DNA of 5,250 bases from an uncultured Acholeplasmataceae bacterium (GTDB lineage: Bacteria; Bacillota_I; Bacilli_A; Acholeplasmatales; Acholeplasmataceae). The DNA lies in contig CALKAH010000310.1 in the NCBI GenBank assembly GCA_937983315.1, forward strand, positions 1-5,250, written 5' to 3'. The position numbers were made by a program, and so were the translations under genes. Below are positions 1 through 5,250 of this stretch, in pieces (position 1 is the first letter of the stretch; each line of letters starts with the position of its first letter). A model generated the notes under the pieces. It was not told the DNA's origin, did not search any database, and saw nothing but the letters and a program-made list of their open reading frames with translations.

Positions 1-21
1 GATACCGATATTTAAAGAAAG

Positions 22-26
22 AAGGG
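22..26 (+). promoter_or_regulatory. Ribosome binding site of uvrB
   Basis: AAGGG lies five bases before the ATG at 32. This fixes the start there, although the uvrB frame stays open upstream to the left edge of the window. The ATG at 27 is in another frame and falls within the spacer. Confidence 0.8.
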
Positions 27-31
27 ATGGC

Positions 32-1987
32 ATGTTTGAACTTAAAGCCCCCTATACACCTAAAGGTGATCAGATTAAAGCGATTGAAGAACTGAAACAT
101 AACTTCCATCGTGGAATCAAAGAGCAAGTCCTCTTAGGTGCAACCGGTACAGGAAAAACATATACCATTGCCAACATCATTCAATCCTTACAAAAGAAAA
201 CGCTAATCCTCGCTCCCAATAAGACCTTAGCCGGTCAACTCTACGGCGAGTTAAAGGCGTTTTTTCCCCATAATCGTGTCGAATACTTCATTTCGTATTA
301 TGACTATTATCAACCTGAAGCTTATGTCGTATCGACAGATACCTATATTGAAAAAGATTCATCGATCAACGATGAAATCGATGAAATGCGTCATGCAGCA
401 ACATCCTCACTCTTAGAACGTGATGATGTTATTGTTGTTGCATCTGTCTCCTGTATTTATGGGATTGGTGATCCTGAAGACTACAAGAATTCGATGCTTG
501 TTGTTCGTGTCGGAGATGACTATGGACGTGATCGTTTGATCAATAAATTAGTCGAATTAACCTATCAACGAAATGATATTGATTTTCATCGTGGAACATT
601 CCGCGTCAGAGGTGACTCGGTTGAAGTCATTCCTGCTTATGAGCGTGCACAAGGTATTCGCATCTCATTTTTTGGTGATGAAGTTGAATCGATCAAACAA
701 TTCGATGTGTTAACAGGACAACCCATCGAAGCATTAAATACGATTACAATCTTTCCTGCAACACACTTTATGACGAATAAAGATAAACTTCAAGAATCAA
801 TCAGACGCATCAAAAATGAACTTCAAGAACAAATCGCATATTTCAAAGGTCAAAATCTCCTCTTAGAAGCTCAACGAATTGAACAACGGACAAAATACGA
901 CATGGAAATGCTTGAAGAGATTGGTATGTGTAGTGGCATTGAAAACTATTCCAGACATCTTTCACTTCGTGAAGCAGGCGAAACACCAGCGACACTCATC
1001 GATTTTTTTGGTGATGATTTCTTGATGATTATCGATGAATCACACGTCACAATTCCACAAGTGAGAGGTATGTACAATGGAGACCGTTCACGGAAGATGA
1101 CACTTGTCAATTATGGCTTTAGACTTCCTTCAGCTTTAGATAATCGTCCATTACAGTTTAGTGAATTTGAACAAAAGATTGATAAGATGATCTACCTTTC
1201 AGCAACCCCAGGTGCTTATGAACTCGAGAAAGGTATTCCTGTGGTTGAACAAATCATTCGTCCAACATACCTGTTGGATCCCGAAATTGAAGTTCGACCA
1301 ACCAAAGGACAGATGGATGATCTCTATTTTGAGATCAAAAAGCGAGTACAAGCTGGTGAACGTGTGCTTGTTACAACACTCACCATTCGTATGTCTGAAG
1401 ACTTAACGGCTTATTTCAAGCAACTGGGTCTTAAGGTCGCCTATCTCCACTCTGAGATTAAATCACTTGAACGTATTACCATTTTAAGAGACCTACGTTT
1501 AGGAAAATATGACTGTTTGATCGGCATTAATTTATTAAGAGAAGGACTCGATTTACCCGAAGTATCGTTGGTTGCCATCTTAGATGCTGATAAACAAGGC
1601 TTCTTGAGAAGTGAACGAAGTTTAATCCAAACGATTGGTCGAGCAGCACGTAATATCCATGGTAAAGTCATCATGTATGCAGATGCGATGTCAGATGCGA
1701 TGGACTACGCGATCAAAGAAACCAACCGTAGAAGGGCAATGCAACTTGCATTTAATGAACAGAATGATGTCATGCCTGTGTCGATTCAAAAAGATATTCG
1801 AGAAAACATCAGCATTCGTGAAGAACTCATCGATGAACCCAAAGACTATACAAAGATGACGAAGAAAGATCGCGAAAAGATGATCAAAGACTTCGAATCT
1901 CAAATGAAACAAGCTGCCAAGAACCTAGACTTTGAAAAGGCAGCTGAACTGAGAGATCTTATCTTTGAACTTAAGGCGGAAGAATAA
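32..1987 (+). CDS. uvrB: UvrABC excinuclease subunit B
   Basis: UvrB is the damage-verifying helicase-like ATPase of cytoplasmic nucleotide excision repair. UvrA loads it onto DNA, it forms the pre-incision complex, and it recruits UvrC. The 651-residue product is full length compared with about 660-670 in Bacillus subtilis and E. coli. Visible motifs in order: Walker A GATGTGKT at residues 36-43 (Lys42); the tyrosine-rich beta-hairpin [11 protein letters not shown] at about 88-98, which clamps [11 protein letters not shown] at 188-195; Walker B-like DESH at 335-338; SATPG at 390-394; helicase motif [14 protein letters not shown] at 498-510; motif [11 protein letters not shown] at 533-541; and a C-terminal UVR domain (about 616-648) that binds UvrC. 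The segment joining motor and UVR domain (about 590-612) looks somewhat shorter than in B. subtilis. All expected catalytic residues are present. The next gene starts one base after the stop. uvrA, a frequent neighbour, does not follow; it could lie upstream, outside the window. No SOS operator is visible in the 31 upstream bases. Confidence 0.98.
   Translation: MFELKAPYTPKGDQIKAIEELKHNFHRGIKEQVLLGATGTGKTYTIANIIQSLQKKTLILAPNKTLAGQLYGELKAFFPHNRVEYFISYYDYYQPEAYVVSTDTYIEKDSSINDEIDEMRHAATSSLLERDDVIVVASVSCIYGIGDPEDYKNSMLVVRVGDDYGRDRLINKLVELTYQRNDIDFHRGTFRVRGDSVEVIPAYERAQGIRISFFGDEVESIKQFDVLTGQPIEALNTITIFPATHFMTNKDKLQESIRRIKNELQEQIAYFKGQNLLLEAQRIEQRTKYDMEMLEEIGMCSGIENYSRHLSLREAGETPATLIDFFGDDFLMIIDESHVTIPQVRGMYNGDRSRKMTLVNYGFRLPSALDNRPLQFSEFEQKIDKMIYLSATPGAYELEKGIPVVEQIIRPTYLLDPEIEVRPTKGQMDDLYFEIKKRVQAGERVLVTTLTIRMSEDLTAYFKQLGLKVAYLHSEIKSLERITILRDLRLGKYDCLIGINLLREGLDLPEVSLVAILDADKQGFLRSERSLIQTIGRAARNIHGKVIMYADAMSDAMDYAIKETNRRRAMQLAFNEQNDVMPVSIQKDIRENISIREELIDEPKDYTKMTKKDREKMIKDFESQMKQAAKNLDFEKAAELRDLIFELKAEE
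1973..1979 (+). promoter_or_regulatory. Ribosome binding site of the SGNH hydrolase gene, inside uvrB
   Basis: AAGGCGG, within the last codons of uvrB, lies nine bases before the ATG at 1989. It supports that start over an in-frame TTG at 1965, which would place this purine tract inside the reading frame. Confidence 0.65.
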
Positions 1988-1988
1988 G

Positions 1989-2594
1989 ATGACATCACGC
2001 TTAACAATACAAGAACTCATTCAAAAAGATTATGAGCGGAAGGTGAAAACCTTCCTCTCTTTACCTCTAGAAGGTAAGGATGTCATGGTTGGTGATTCGA
2101 TGATTGCCTATCTCAATCTCCATCACTATCAGATGGATGATTGGATCAATCAAGGGATTGCAGGTGATACGACTACAGGTGTATTGAAACGACTAGATGC
2201 CATCACGAGGTTAAAACCTAAACGCGTCATTGTGAGTATTGGATCCAACGATCTCGTCTTGACACAACATACACCCGAAATGATCATCTCAAATATGAAG
2301 ACGATTCTAGAAATACTGGGTCAGTCATCTTTAGTTTATCTATGTCTCATTACTCCTGTTAATCCCATCATGAAAGATGCAAATCATGCATACATAGCTG
2401 GTCGAACCAACAAAGAGATTAACGTGCTCAATCAATATCTAAAAGAGAGATTCATGGATCGCATCATCGATGTTCATACACCGCTTGTTGATGAACAGGG
2501 TTTACTCAATGAAAGACTTTCGAAAGATGGCATTCATCTCAATCATGAAGGTTACCATCTTTTTCTAAAAAGTATAAAAAACAGGTTGAGATAA
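1989..2594 (+). CDS. SGNH/GDSL-family hydrolase (predicted esterase or lipase-like)
   Basis: This is a 201-residue protein with all four SGNH blocks: GDS at 35-37 (nucleophile Ser37); the block II glycine in NQGIAGD (Gly56); GSND at 85-88 (Asn87, with Gly85 for the oxyanion hole); and DGIH at 180-183 (Asp180 and His183 completing the triad). The family hydrolyses ester or acetyl groups on lipids, carbohydrates or acyl-thioesters; the substrate cannot be told from sequence. There is no signal peptide or membrane helix, and the first 30 residues are charged, so a cytoplasmic location is likely. The ATG at 1989 has a good ribosome site and follows the uvrB stop by one base, implying co-transcription and translational coupling. 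No repair role for such a hydrolase is known to me, so the pairing may only be shared expression. There is no terminator after it, so some transcripts may continue into the next gene. Confidence 0.9.
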   Translation: MTSRLTIQELIQKDYERKVKTFLSLPLEGKDVMVGDSMIAYLNLHHYQMDDWINQGIAGDTTTGVLKRLDAITRLKPKRVIVSIGSNDLVLTQHTPEMIISNMKTILEILGQSSLVYLCLITPVNPIMKDANHAYIAGRTNKEINVLNQYLKERFMDRIIDVHTPLVDEQGLLNERLSKDGIHLNHEGYHLFLKSIKNRLR

Positions 2595-2604
2595 ATGCTT
2601 AACC
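2584..2604 (+). repeat. Short inverted repeat over the end of the hydrolase gene and the next promoter
   Basis: GGTTGAG (2584-2590) and CTTAACC (2598-2604) can pair over seven positions, including one G-U, around a seven-base loop. The loop holds the stop codon of the hydrolase gene. No T-tract follows, so it is not a standard terminator. It covers the proposed -35 box and most of the spacer, which would suit an operator or a weak 3' hairpin. It is short enough to be chance. Confidence 0.35.
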
Positions 2605-2614
2605 ATGGTATCAT
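2586..2614 (+). promoter_or_regulatory. Promoter of the zinc-site membrane protein gene
   Basis: TTGAGA (2586-2591) and TATCAT (2609-2614) are separated by exactly 17 bases, and TGG directly before the -10 box supplies an extended -10 element. This fits a housekeeping sigma-70/SigA promoter. The -35 box lies within the last codons of the hydrolase gene. Transcription would start near 2619-2623, giving a leader of roughly 20-25 bases. Confidence 0.7.
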
Positions 2615-2633
2615 AGAGCCATCGTCAATCGGT

Positions 2634-2639
2634 GGAGGG
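2634..2639 (+). promoter_or_regulatory. Ribosome binding site deciding the start at 2644
   Basis: GGAGGG lies four bases before the ATG at 2644. An in-frame GTG at 2632 overlaps this site and would lack a ribosome site of its own, so the ATG is preferred. The GG at its 5' side could pair weakly with CCATCG at 2619-2624, with CGGTGG (2630-2635) as the opposing arm. Confidence 0.75.
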
Positions 2640-2643
2640 TAAT

Positions 2644-3549
2644 ATGAAACTTGATGTTTTAGCACAACGTTTTAACATGTCTATGGAACAAGGAGTCCCT
2701 GTTTCAACAGTGAATGGATACCGTGTTCAGGTAATCAATTTTTATGTCGACGCATTCGTCAAAGTACCCATGATGTGTTTTGTTTTCGAACATACCTTGA
2801 GTAAAGATCAAATCAAATCGATTCAAAAAGCGGTGGGGATGACAGCGATTCGTATCGAATCTGTTGTATTGAATAACAATGCAGTGATCATTCCATTCAA
2901 AAGAGGGACAAAACCTTCTGAGAAGCACGATGAATACATGCGTAAAGTGACTCAAGCTTTTCATGATCTTGGATTAAGAGACTTATCTCATTGTCCATTT
3001 TGTGGCAAAGAAGATACAGACTCAACACGCGTGATCAAAGGTGTGATTGTTCCAGTTCATGATGCATGCGCCAAAGAACTGTATCAACAAATCACGTCTC
3101 ACGTTGAAGAACTAGAGAAGTCCAACAAGGGTATGGGGAAGAGCATTGTTTTCGCAATAGGTGGTGCAGTCGTTGGTGCGATTCCGACACTGATTTCCAT
3201 TATTTTCTTTCAATATATGCTCGCCATTTTATACGCACTCATTCCATTAGCATCCTTTTACGGATATAAGTATGGTGGAGCTCCGAAGAAATCCTATGTT
3301 CCTATCATGATTTCTGTGATCTCTTTATTGATTGTTGTTGTCATGATGGTTTGGTTATATGGATCGATTGCGGCTGTAGAAGGATTTACATTCAGTGAAG
3401 CGATGGAAATCCAAGAATTTAGTGCAAGTTTCTTCTCGGATTTATTCACAAGCGTGCTCTTCTTAGCGATTGGTGTTTTTATTTCATGGAAACAAATGTA
3501 TAAACAAACAACCGCTGCGATTAAAAAAGACTATCAAGGATTGAAGTAA
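2644..3549 (+). CDS. Unrecognised membrane protein with a CxxC/HxxC probable zinc site and four membrane helices
   Basis: I do not recognise this 301-residue protein. Residues 1-110 look soluble, with a hydrophobic strand-like stretch at 38-48. A metal-binding motif follows: Cys117-Pro-Phe-Cys120 and, after 18 residues, His139-Asp-Ala-Cys142. This spacing suits one structural zinc ion in a small ribbon or treble-clef fold. A charged helix (about 144-166) leads to four hydrophobic segments at about 167-188, 190-207, 219-239 and 264-281. The loop GYKYGGAPKKSY is basic, the loop between helices 3 and 4 is acidic, and the tail is lysine-rich. By the positive-inside rule both ends, including the zinc domain, would be cytoplasmic. 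No transporter or enzyme signature is visible, and a sensor or membrane-anchored adaptor is only a guess. The gene has its own promoter and terminator, so it is probably monocistronic, perhaps with read-through from the hydrolase gene. Confidence 0.88.
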   Translation: MKLDVLAQRFNMSMEQGVPVSTVNGYRVQVINFYVDAFVKVPMMCFVFEHTLSKDQIKSIQKAVGMTAIRIESVVLNNNAVIIPFKRGTKPSEKHDEYMRKVTQAFHDLGLRDLSHCPFCGKEDTDSTRVIKGVIVPVHDACAKELYQQITSHVEELEKSNKGMGKSIVFAIGGAVVGAIPTLISIIFFQYMLAILYALIPLASFYGYKYGGAPKKSYVPIMISVISLLIVVVMMVWLYGSIAAVEGFTFSEAMEIQEFSASFFSDLFTSVLFLAIGVFISWKQMYKQTTAAIKKDYQGLK

Positions 3550-3552
3550 GCG

Positions 3553-3578
3553 AAGACCACACTGTGGTCTTTCTTTTT
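3553..3578 (+). terminator. Rho-independent terminator after the zinc-site membrane protein gene
   Basis: AAGACCAC (3553-3560) pairs perfectly with GTGGTCTT (3564-3571) around a three-base loop, followed by TTTCTTTTT (3570-3578, sharing the last stem bases). It begins four bases after the stop codon. This is a strong intrinsic terminator that separates this gene from the Sel1 unit. Confidence 0.92.
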
Positions 3579-3607
3579 AGCCTTTTTCCTTCTGTTAAGT
3601 ATCGTTT

Positions 3608-3617
3608 ATGGTAAGAT
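3608..3617 (+). promoter_or_regulatory. Extended -10 promoter of the Sel1-repeat gene
   Basis: TAAGAT at 3612-3617 is preceded by TATGG, giving a TGn extended -10 element. No convincing -35 hexamer lies 16-18 bases upstream, where the sequence around 3588-3595 is pyrimidine-rich. Extended -10 promoters often tolerate a poor -35. The expected transcription start, about six to eight bases past the box, falls at 3623-3625, on or beside the first possible ATG. Confidence 0.6.
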
Positions 3618-3624
3618 AGTTTAT

Positions 3625-3628
3625 GGAG
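3625..3628 (+). promoter_or_regulatory. Ribosome binding site favouring the start at 3638
   Basis: GGAG lies nine bases before the ATG at 3638, a normal spacing. It is too close to the ATG at 3632 (three bases) and lies inside the reading frame if the ATG at 3623 is used. The site would sit at the very 5' end of the message. Confidence 0.5.
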
Positions 3629-3637
3629 TTGATGTCA

Positions 3638-4900
3638 ATGAATGCACAAACCCATTATCTTGCGGGTTTATCCAATTATATTCTGAATACAAAACGTAAA
3701 AACATCATGGTTGCGATTGAGCATTTCACACAAGCAGTTGCTTTTGGTCATGCAGATGCACACTATTTTTTAGGCCGCTTTTATGGACTAGGTGATGGGA
3801 TATCAATCGATTTCAATCAAGCGATGGATCATTATCACAAAGGATTAGCCTTAGGTTCAGCCAAATGTGGATATGCATTAGGATTGATGTATCACAGCGG
3901 CATGGGTGTTGATAAAGATGATGATATTGCCAACGACTATTTTCAAACCCATTATCAAATGCTACTCGCAGAAGCTGAAAAACAAGATATTGTCAGTATG
4001 CATATTTTAGGAACCTATTATTACTACGGCTTTCATGTCCAACGCTATATTTTTCAAGCGATGTCTTGGTTTATCCAAGCAGCAGATCGCGGATACAGTG
4101 ATTCACAATATATGCTAGGGATGATCTATGAAACGATCGGTCATGAAGAAAATGAAAAAGAGAAATCTGATCATTATTACAAGTTAGCAGCCGATCAAGA
4201 CCATCCGTATGCGCTCTACGCATTAGGTATCAATGCACTAGAAGAAGAACGATATCATGATGCTGTGTTTTATCTTGAACGTGCCGCTAATCAACAATAT
4301 GGGTTAGCAGCATTTACGCTTGCGATGTACTACCACGAAAAAGAACCTAAATATCCAACAAAAGCATTTGAATGGTTTATGGTTGCTGCAAAACAACAAC
4401 ACACAGAAGCTGAATATTATGTCGGACTTTACTATCAAAATGGTAAGGGAATCCCTCAAAATATCGATCAAGCTGTCTATTGGTATGAAAAAGCAGCGAT
4501 GAAAAACAATAAGAATGCTCTCTATCATTTAGCGATGATTTTAATCAAACAGGAACAAAAAGACTATGTGATGATTGCCAAACTCCTTGAACGTGCGGCT
4601 AAACTCGACCATCCCAATGCACAATATAATCTAGCTGTGATGTATCAAAAAGGTGATGGTGTTGAAAAAGATATGCAAAAAGCACTCTTTTGGTATGAAA
4701 AAGCTGCAGAAGCCAATTTAGCCATTGCACAGTACAATTTAGGCATGCTCTATTTTGAAGGTGCAGTTGTGCCAAAAGATGAGAAAAAAGCTAAAGAACT
4801 ATGGCAGAAAGCAGCCAATCAAGGTTTAGAAGCTGCAGTGAAGTTGATGTATTCCATCAACAATTACGAGAAATTACAGAAATCATCATGGCAATCTTAA
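3638..4900 (+). CDS. Sel1-like (TPR-related) repeat protein
   Basis: This 420-residue protein is almost entirely Sel1-like repeats: about eleven helix-turn-helix units of 33-36 residues, at roughly 5-37, 38-73, 74-116, 117-152, 153-187, 188-221, 222-254, 255-290, 291-325, 326-361 and 362-398. The consensus A.Y.LG..Y..G.G...D...A..WY.KAA is clearest in units 8 (YYVGLYYQNGKGI, YWYEKAA), 10 (NLAVMYQKGDGVEKD, FWYEKAA) and 11 (NLGMLYFEGAVVPKD, LWQKAA). Unit 3 is longer and divergent (to about 43 residues), and units 6, 7 and 9 have short loops. There is no signal peptide or membrane helix, so it is probably cytoplasmic. Such solenoids bind proteins and organise complexes; the partner is unknown. 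In-frame ATGs lie at 3623, 3632 and 3638; I choose 3638 for its ribosome site, with 3623 possible if the message is leaderless. Its end overlaps the next gene by 13 bases, pointing to coupled translation and a possible joint role. Confidence 0.93.
   Translation: MNAQTHYLAGLSNYILNTKRKNIMVAIEHFTQAVAFGHADAHYFLGRFYGLGDGISIDFNQAMDHYHKGLALGSAKCGYALGLMYHSGMGVDKDDDIANDYFQTHYQMLLAEAEKQDIVSMHILGTYYYYGFHVQRYIFQAMSWFIQAADRGYSDSQYMLGMIYETIGHEENEKEKSDHYYKLAADQDHPYALYALGINALEEERYHDAVFYLERAANQQYGLAAFTLAMYYHEKEPKYPTKAFEWFMVAAKQQHTEAEYYVGLYYQNGKGIPQNIDQAVYWYEKAAMKNNKNALYHLAMILIKQEQKDYVMIAKLLERAAKLDHPNAQYNLAVMYQKGDGVEKDMQKALFWYEKAAEANLAIAQYNLGMLYFEGAVVPKDEKKAKELWQKAANQGLEAAVKLMYSINNYEKLQKSSWQS
4481..4704 (+). 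repeat. Internal DNA repeat within the Sel1 gene
   Basis: The 14-base string TGGTATGAAAAAGC occurs at 4481-4494 and again at 4691-4704. The copies are exactly 210 bases apart, equal to two 35-codon units, and encode the WYEKA core of repeats 8 and 10. This fits duplication of repeat units, with the intervening unit 9 more diverged. Confidence 0.6.
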
Positions 4901-5166
4901 AATATAGTTATTTAGTCAGTGGACTTATGTTGTATATCGGTATCAATATCATCAGTTATACATCGCCTGCATTTGAAGGTGATCTGATGTTGAAAATCAT
5001 GTATTCAACCATCTCATTGATCTTACTTATCTTGGATTATCTCGTGATCCTTAAAACAGAGATGATCATGAAAAAGCCGTTTAAACAATTTTCAACATAT
5101 ACTAAGATCATGCTTTATGTGGGGATTATCGTGATACCCCTCATCAGTTTATATTATGGTTCATAA
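4888..5166 (+). CDS. Small three-helix membrane protein, unrecognised
   Basis: This 92-residue hydrophobic protein has three predicted membrane helices at about 5-25, 34-57 and 72-90. The first loop (PAFEGD) is acidic and the second (KTEMIMKKPFKQ) is rich in lysine, so by the positive-inside rule the N-terminus and second loop would be cytoplasmic and the C-terminus outside. Asp50 lies within helix 2, which is unusual for a membrane segment. No family motif is recognised. The ATG at 4888 is chosen because the protein then begins just before the first helix. The reading frame also has an ATG at 4801, deep inside the Sel1 gene, but the added 29 residues are polar shadow sequence. The ribosome site is weak (GAGAAA near 4868-4873 at best), so translation probably depends on ribosomes finishing the Sel1 gene 13 bases past this start. 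A membrane partner or anchor for the Sel1 protein is a reasonable but unproven inference. Confidence 0.8.
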   Translation: MAILKYSYLVSGLMLYIGINIISYTSPAFEGDLMLKIMYSTISLILLILDYLVILKTEMIMKKPFKQFSTYTKIMLYVGIIVIPLISLYYGS

Positions 5167-5170
5167 ATCA

Positions 5171-5200
5171 AAAGGCGAATCCTTGATAGGATCCGCCTTT
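5171..5200. terminator. Probable bidirectional intrinsic terminator between convergent genes
   Basis: AAAGGCGAATCCT (5171-5183) pairs with AGGATCCGCCTTT (5188-5200) over 13 positions with a single A-C mismatch and a four-base TGAT loop. On the plus strand the arm ends in TTTATTT. On the minus strand the complement of AAAA at 5170-5173 gives TTTT followed by GATTTAT. It begins five bases after the plus-strand stop and ends six bases before the likely minus-strand stop. Confidence 0.88.
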
Positions 5201-5206
5201 ATTTGA

Positions 5207-5250
5207 CTATTTCTTTGCTGCAAGTTTGATAATTTCAATAAAGATTTTAA
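5207..5250 (-). CDS. C-terminal end of a convergent gene, product unknown (partial)
   Basis: Read on the minus strand from the right edge, one frame gives KIFIEIIKLAAKK and then TAG at 5209-5207. The amphipathic, lysine-ended tail looks like a natural protein C-terminus, and the stop sits just before a terminator that also works in this direction. About 14 codons are too few to identify the protein, and the assignment rests mainly on context. Confidence 0.5.
   Translation of the reverse strand, partial: KIFIEIIKLAAKK

Noticed and set aside
1..15. Possible C-terminal end of an upstream gene (frame 1: GAT ACC GAT ATT TAA).
   Set aside because: Only four codons are visible and another frame is also open here, so no upstream gene can be supported from this window.
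1441..1674. Minus-strand 77-codon reading frame inside uvrB.
   Set aside because: It lies wholly opposite conserved helicase motifs of uvrB and has no recognisable domain or ribosome site; it is a coding shadow.
1965..1988. Upstream TTG start for the SGNH hydrolase, overlapping uvrB.
   Set aside because: It adds eight residues that translate the ribosome-binding purine tract. The ATG at 1989 has proper spacing to that site.
2619..2635. Leader hairpin CCATCG/CGGTGG that could mask the ribosome site of the zinc-site gene.
   Set aside because: It has only six pairs including one G-U, and its 5' arm probably lies partly upstream of the transcription start.
2704..2964. Minus-strand 86-codon reading frame opposite the zinc-site gene.
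   Set aside because: It is His/Phe-rich and low in plausibility, has no ribosome site or promoter, and is antisense to a clear gene.
3550..3637. Possible small RNA or riboswitch in the largest intergenic gap.
   Set aside because: The gap is fully accounted for by an intrinsic terminator and the next promoter, leaving no room for a structured element.
4304..4528. Minus-strand 74-codon hydrophobic, Cys/Phe-rich reading frame opposite the Sel1 gene, suggestive of a membrane peptide.
   Set aside because: The composition is what the reverse complement of Lys/Glu-rich Sel1 codons gives, and no initiation signals were seen.
4801..4887. N-terminal extension of the small membrane protein from the ATG at 4801.
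   Set aside because: The 29 extra residues are polar, overlap the conserved end of the Sel1 gene in another frame, and are not needed for the three-helix protein.

Overview
The window looks like a chromosomal stretch from a low- to moderate-GC Gram-positive-type bacterium (Bacillota or a related cell-wall-less lineage such as Acholeplasmatales, Izemoplasmatales or Erysipelotrichia). This rests on the close match of its UvrB to Bacillus-type UvrB, the purine-rich Shine-Dalgarno sites and the extended -10 promoters. Every complete gene ends in TAA, every tryptophan I checked is TGG, and I saw no in-frame TGA, so the standard/bacterial code fits better than the Mycoplasma/Spiroplasma code. The exact lineage is an inference.

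Layout: (1) 32-2594, uvrB followed after one base by an SGNH/GDSL hydrolase gene, probably one transcription unit. (2) 2584-3578, a single gene with its own extended -10 promoter and a strong intrinsic terminator. It encodes an unrecognised protein with a soluble N-terminal region, a CxxC...HxxC probable zinc site and four predicted membrane helices. (3) 3608-5200, a second extended -10 promoter with an unusually short leader, a 420-residue Sel1/TPR-like repeat protein, and a 92-residue three-helix membrane protein whose start overlaps the end of the Sel1 gene by 13 bases. (4) A hairpin terminator at 5171-5200, followed on the minus strand by what is probably the C-terminal end of a convergent gene running off the right edge.

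Functionally, uvrB is a housekeeping nucleotide excision repair gene. The other four complete genes have no assignable pathway. The Sel1 protein is probably a cytoplasmic protein-protein interaction scaffold, and the small membrane protein translated in overlap with it is the obvious candidate partner. No mobile element, CRISPR array, tRNA, rRNA or known riboswitch is visible. I do not see a clear previously undescribed system. The best leads are the zinc-site membrane protein and the overlapping Sel1/small membrane protein pair. No gene-free stretch exceeds 300 bases; the longest is the 88-base gap at 3550-3637, which holds a terminator and a promoter.
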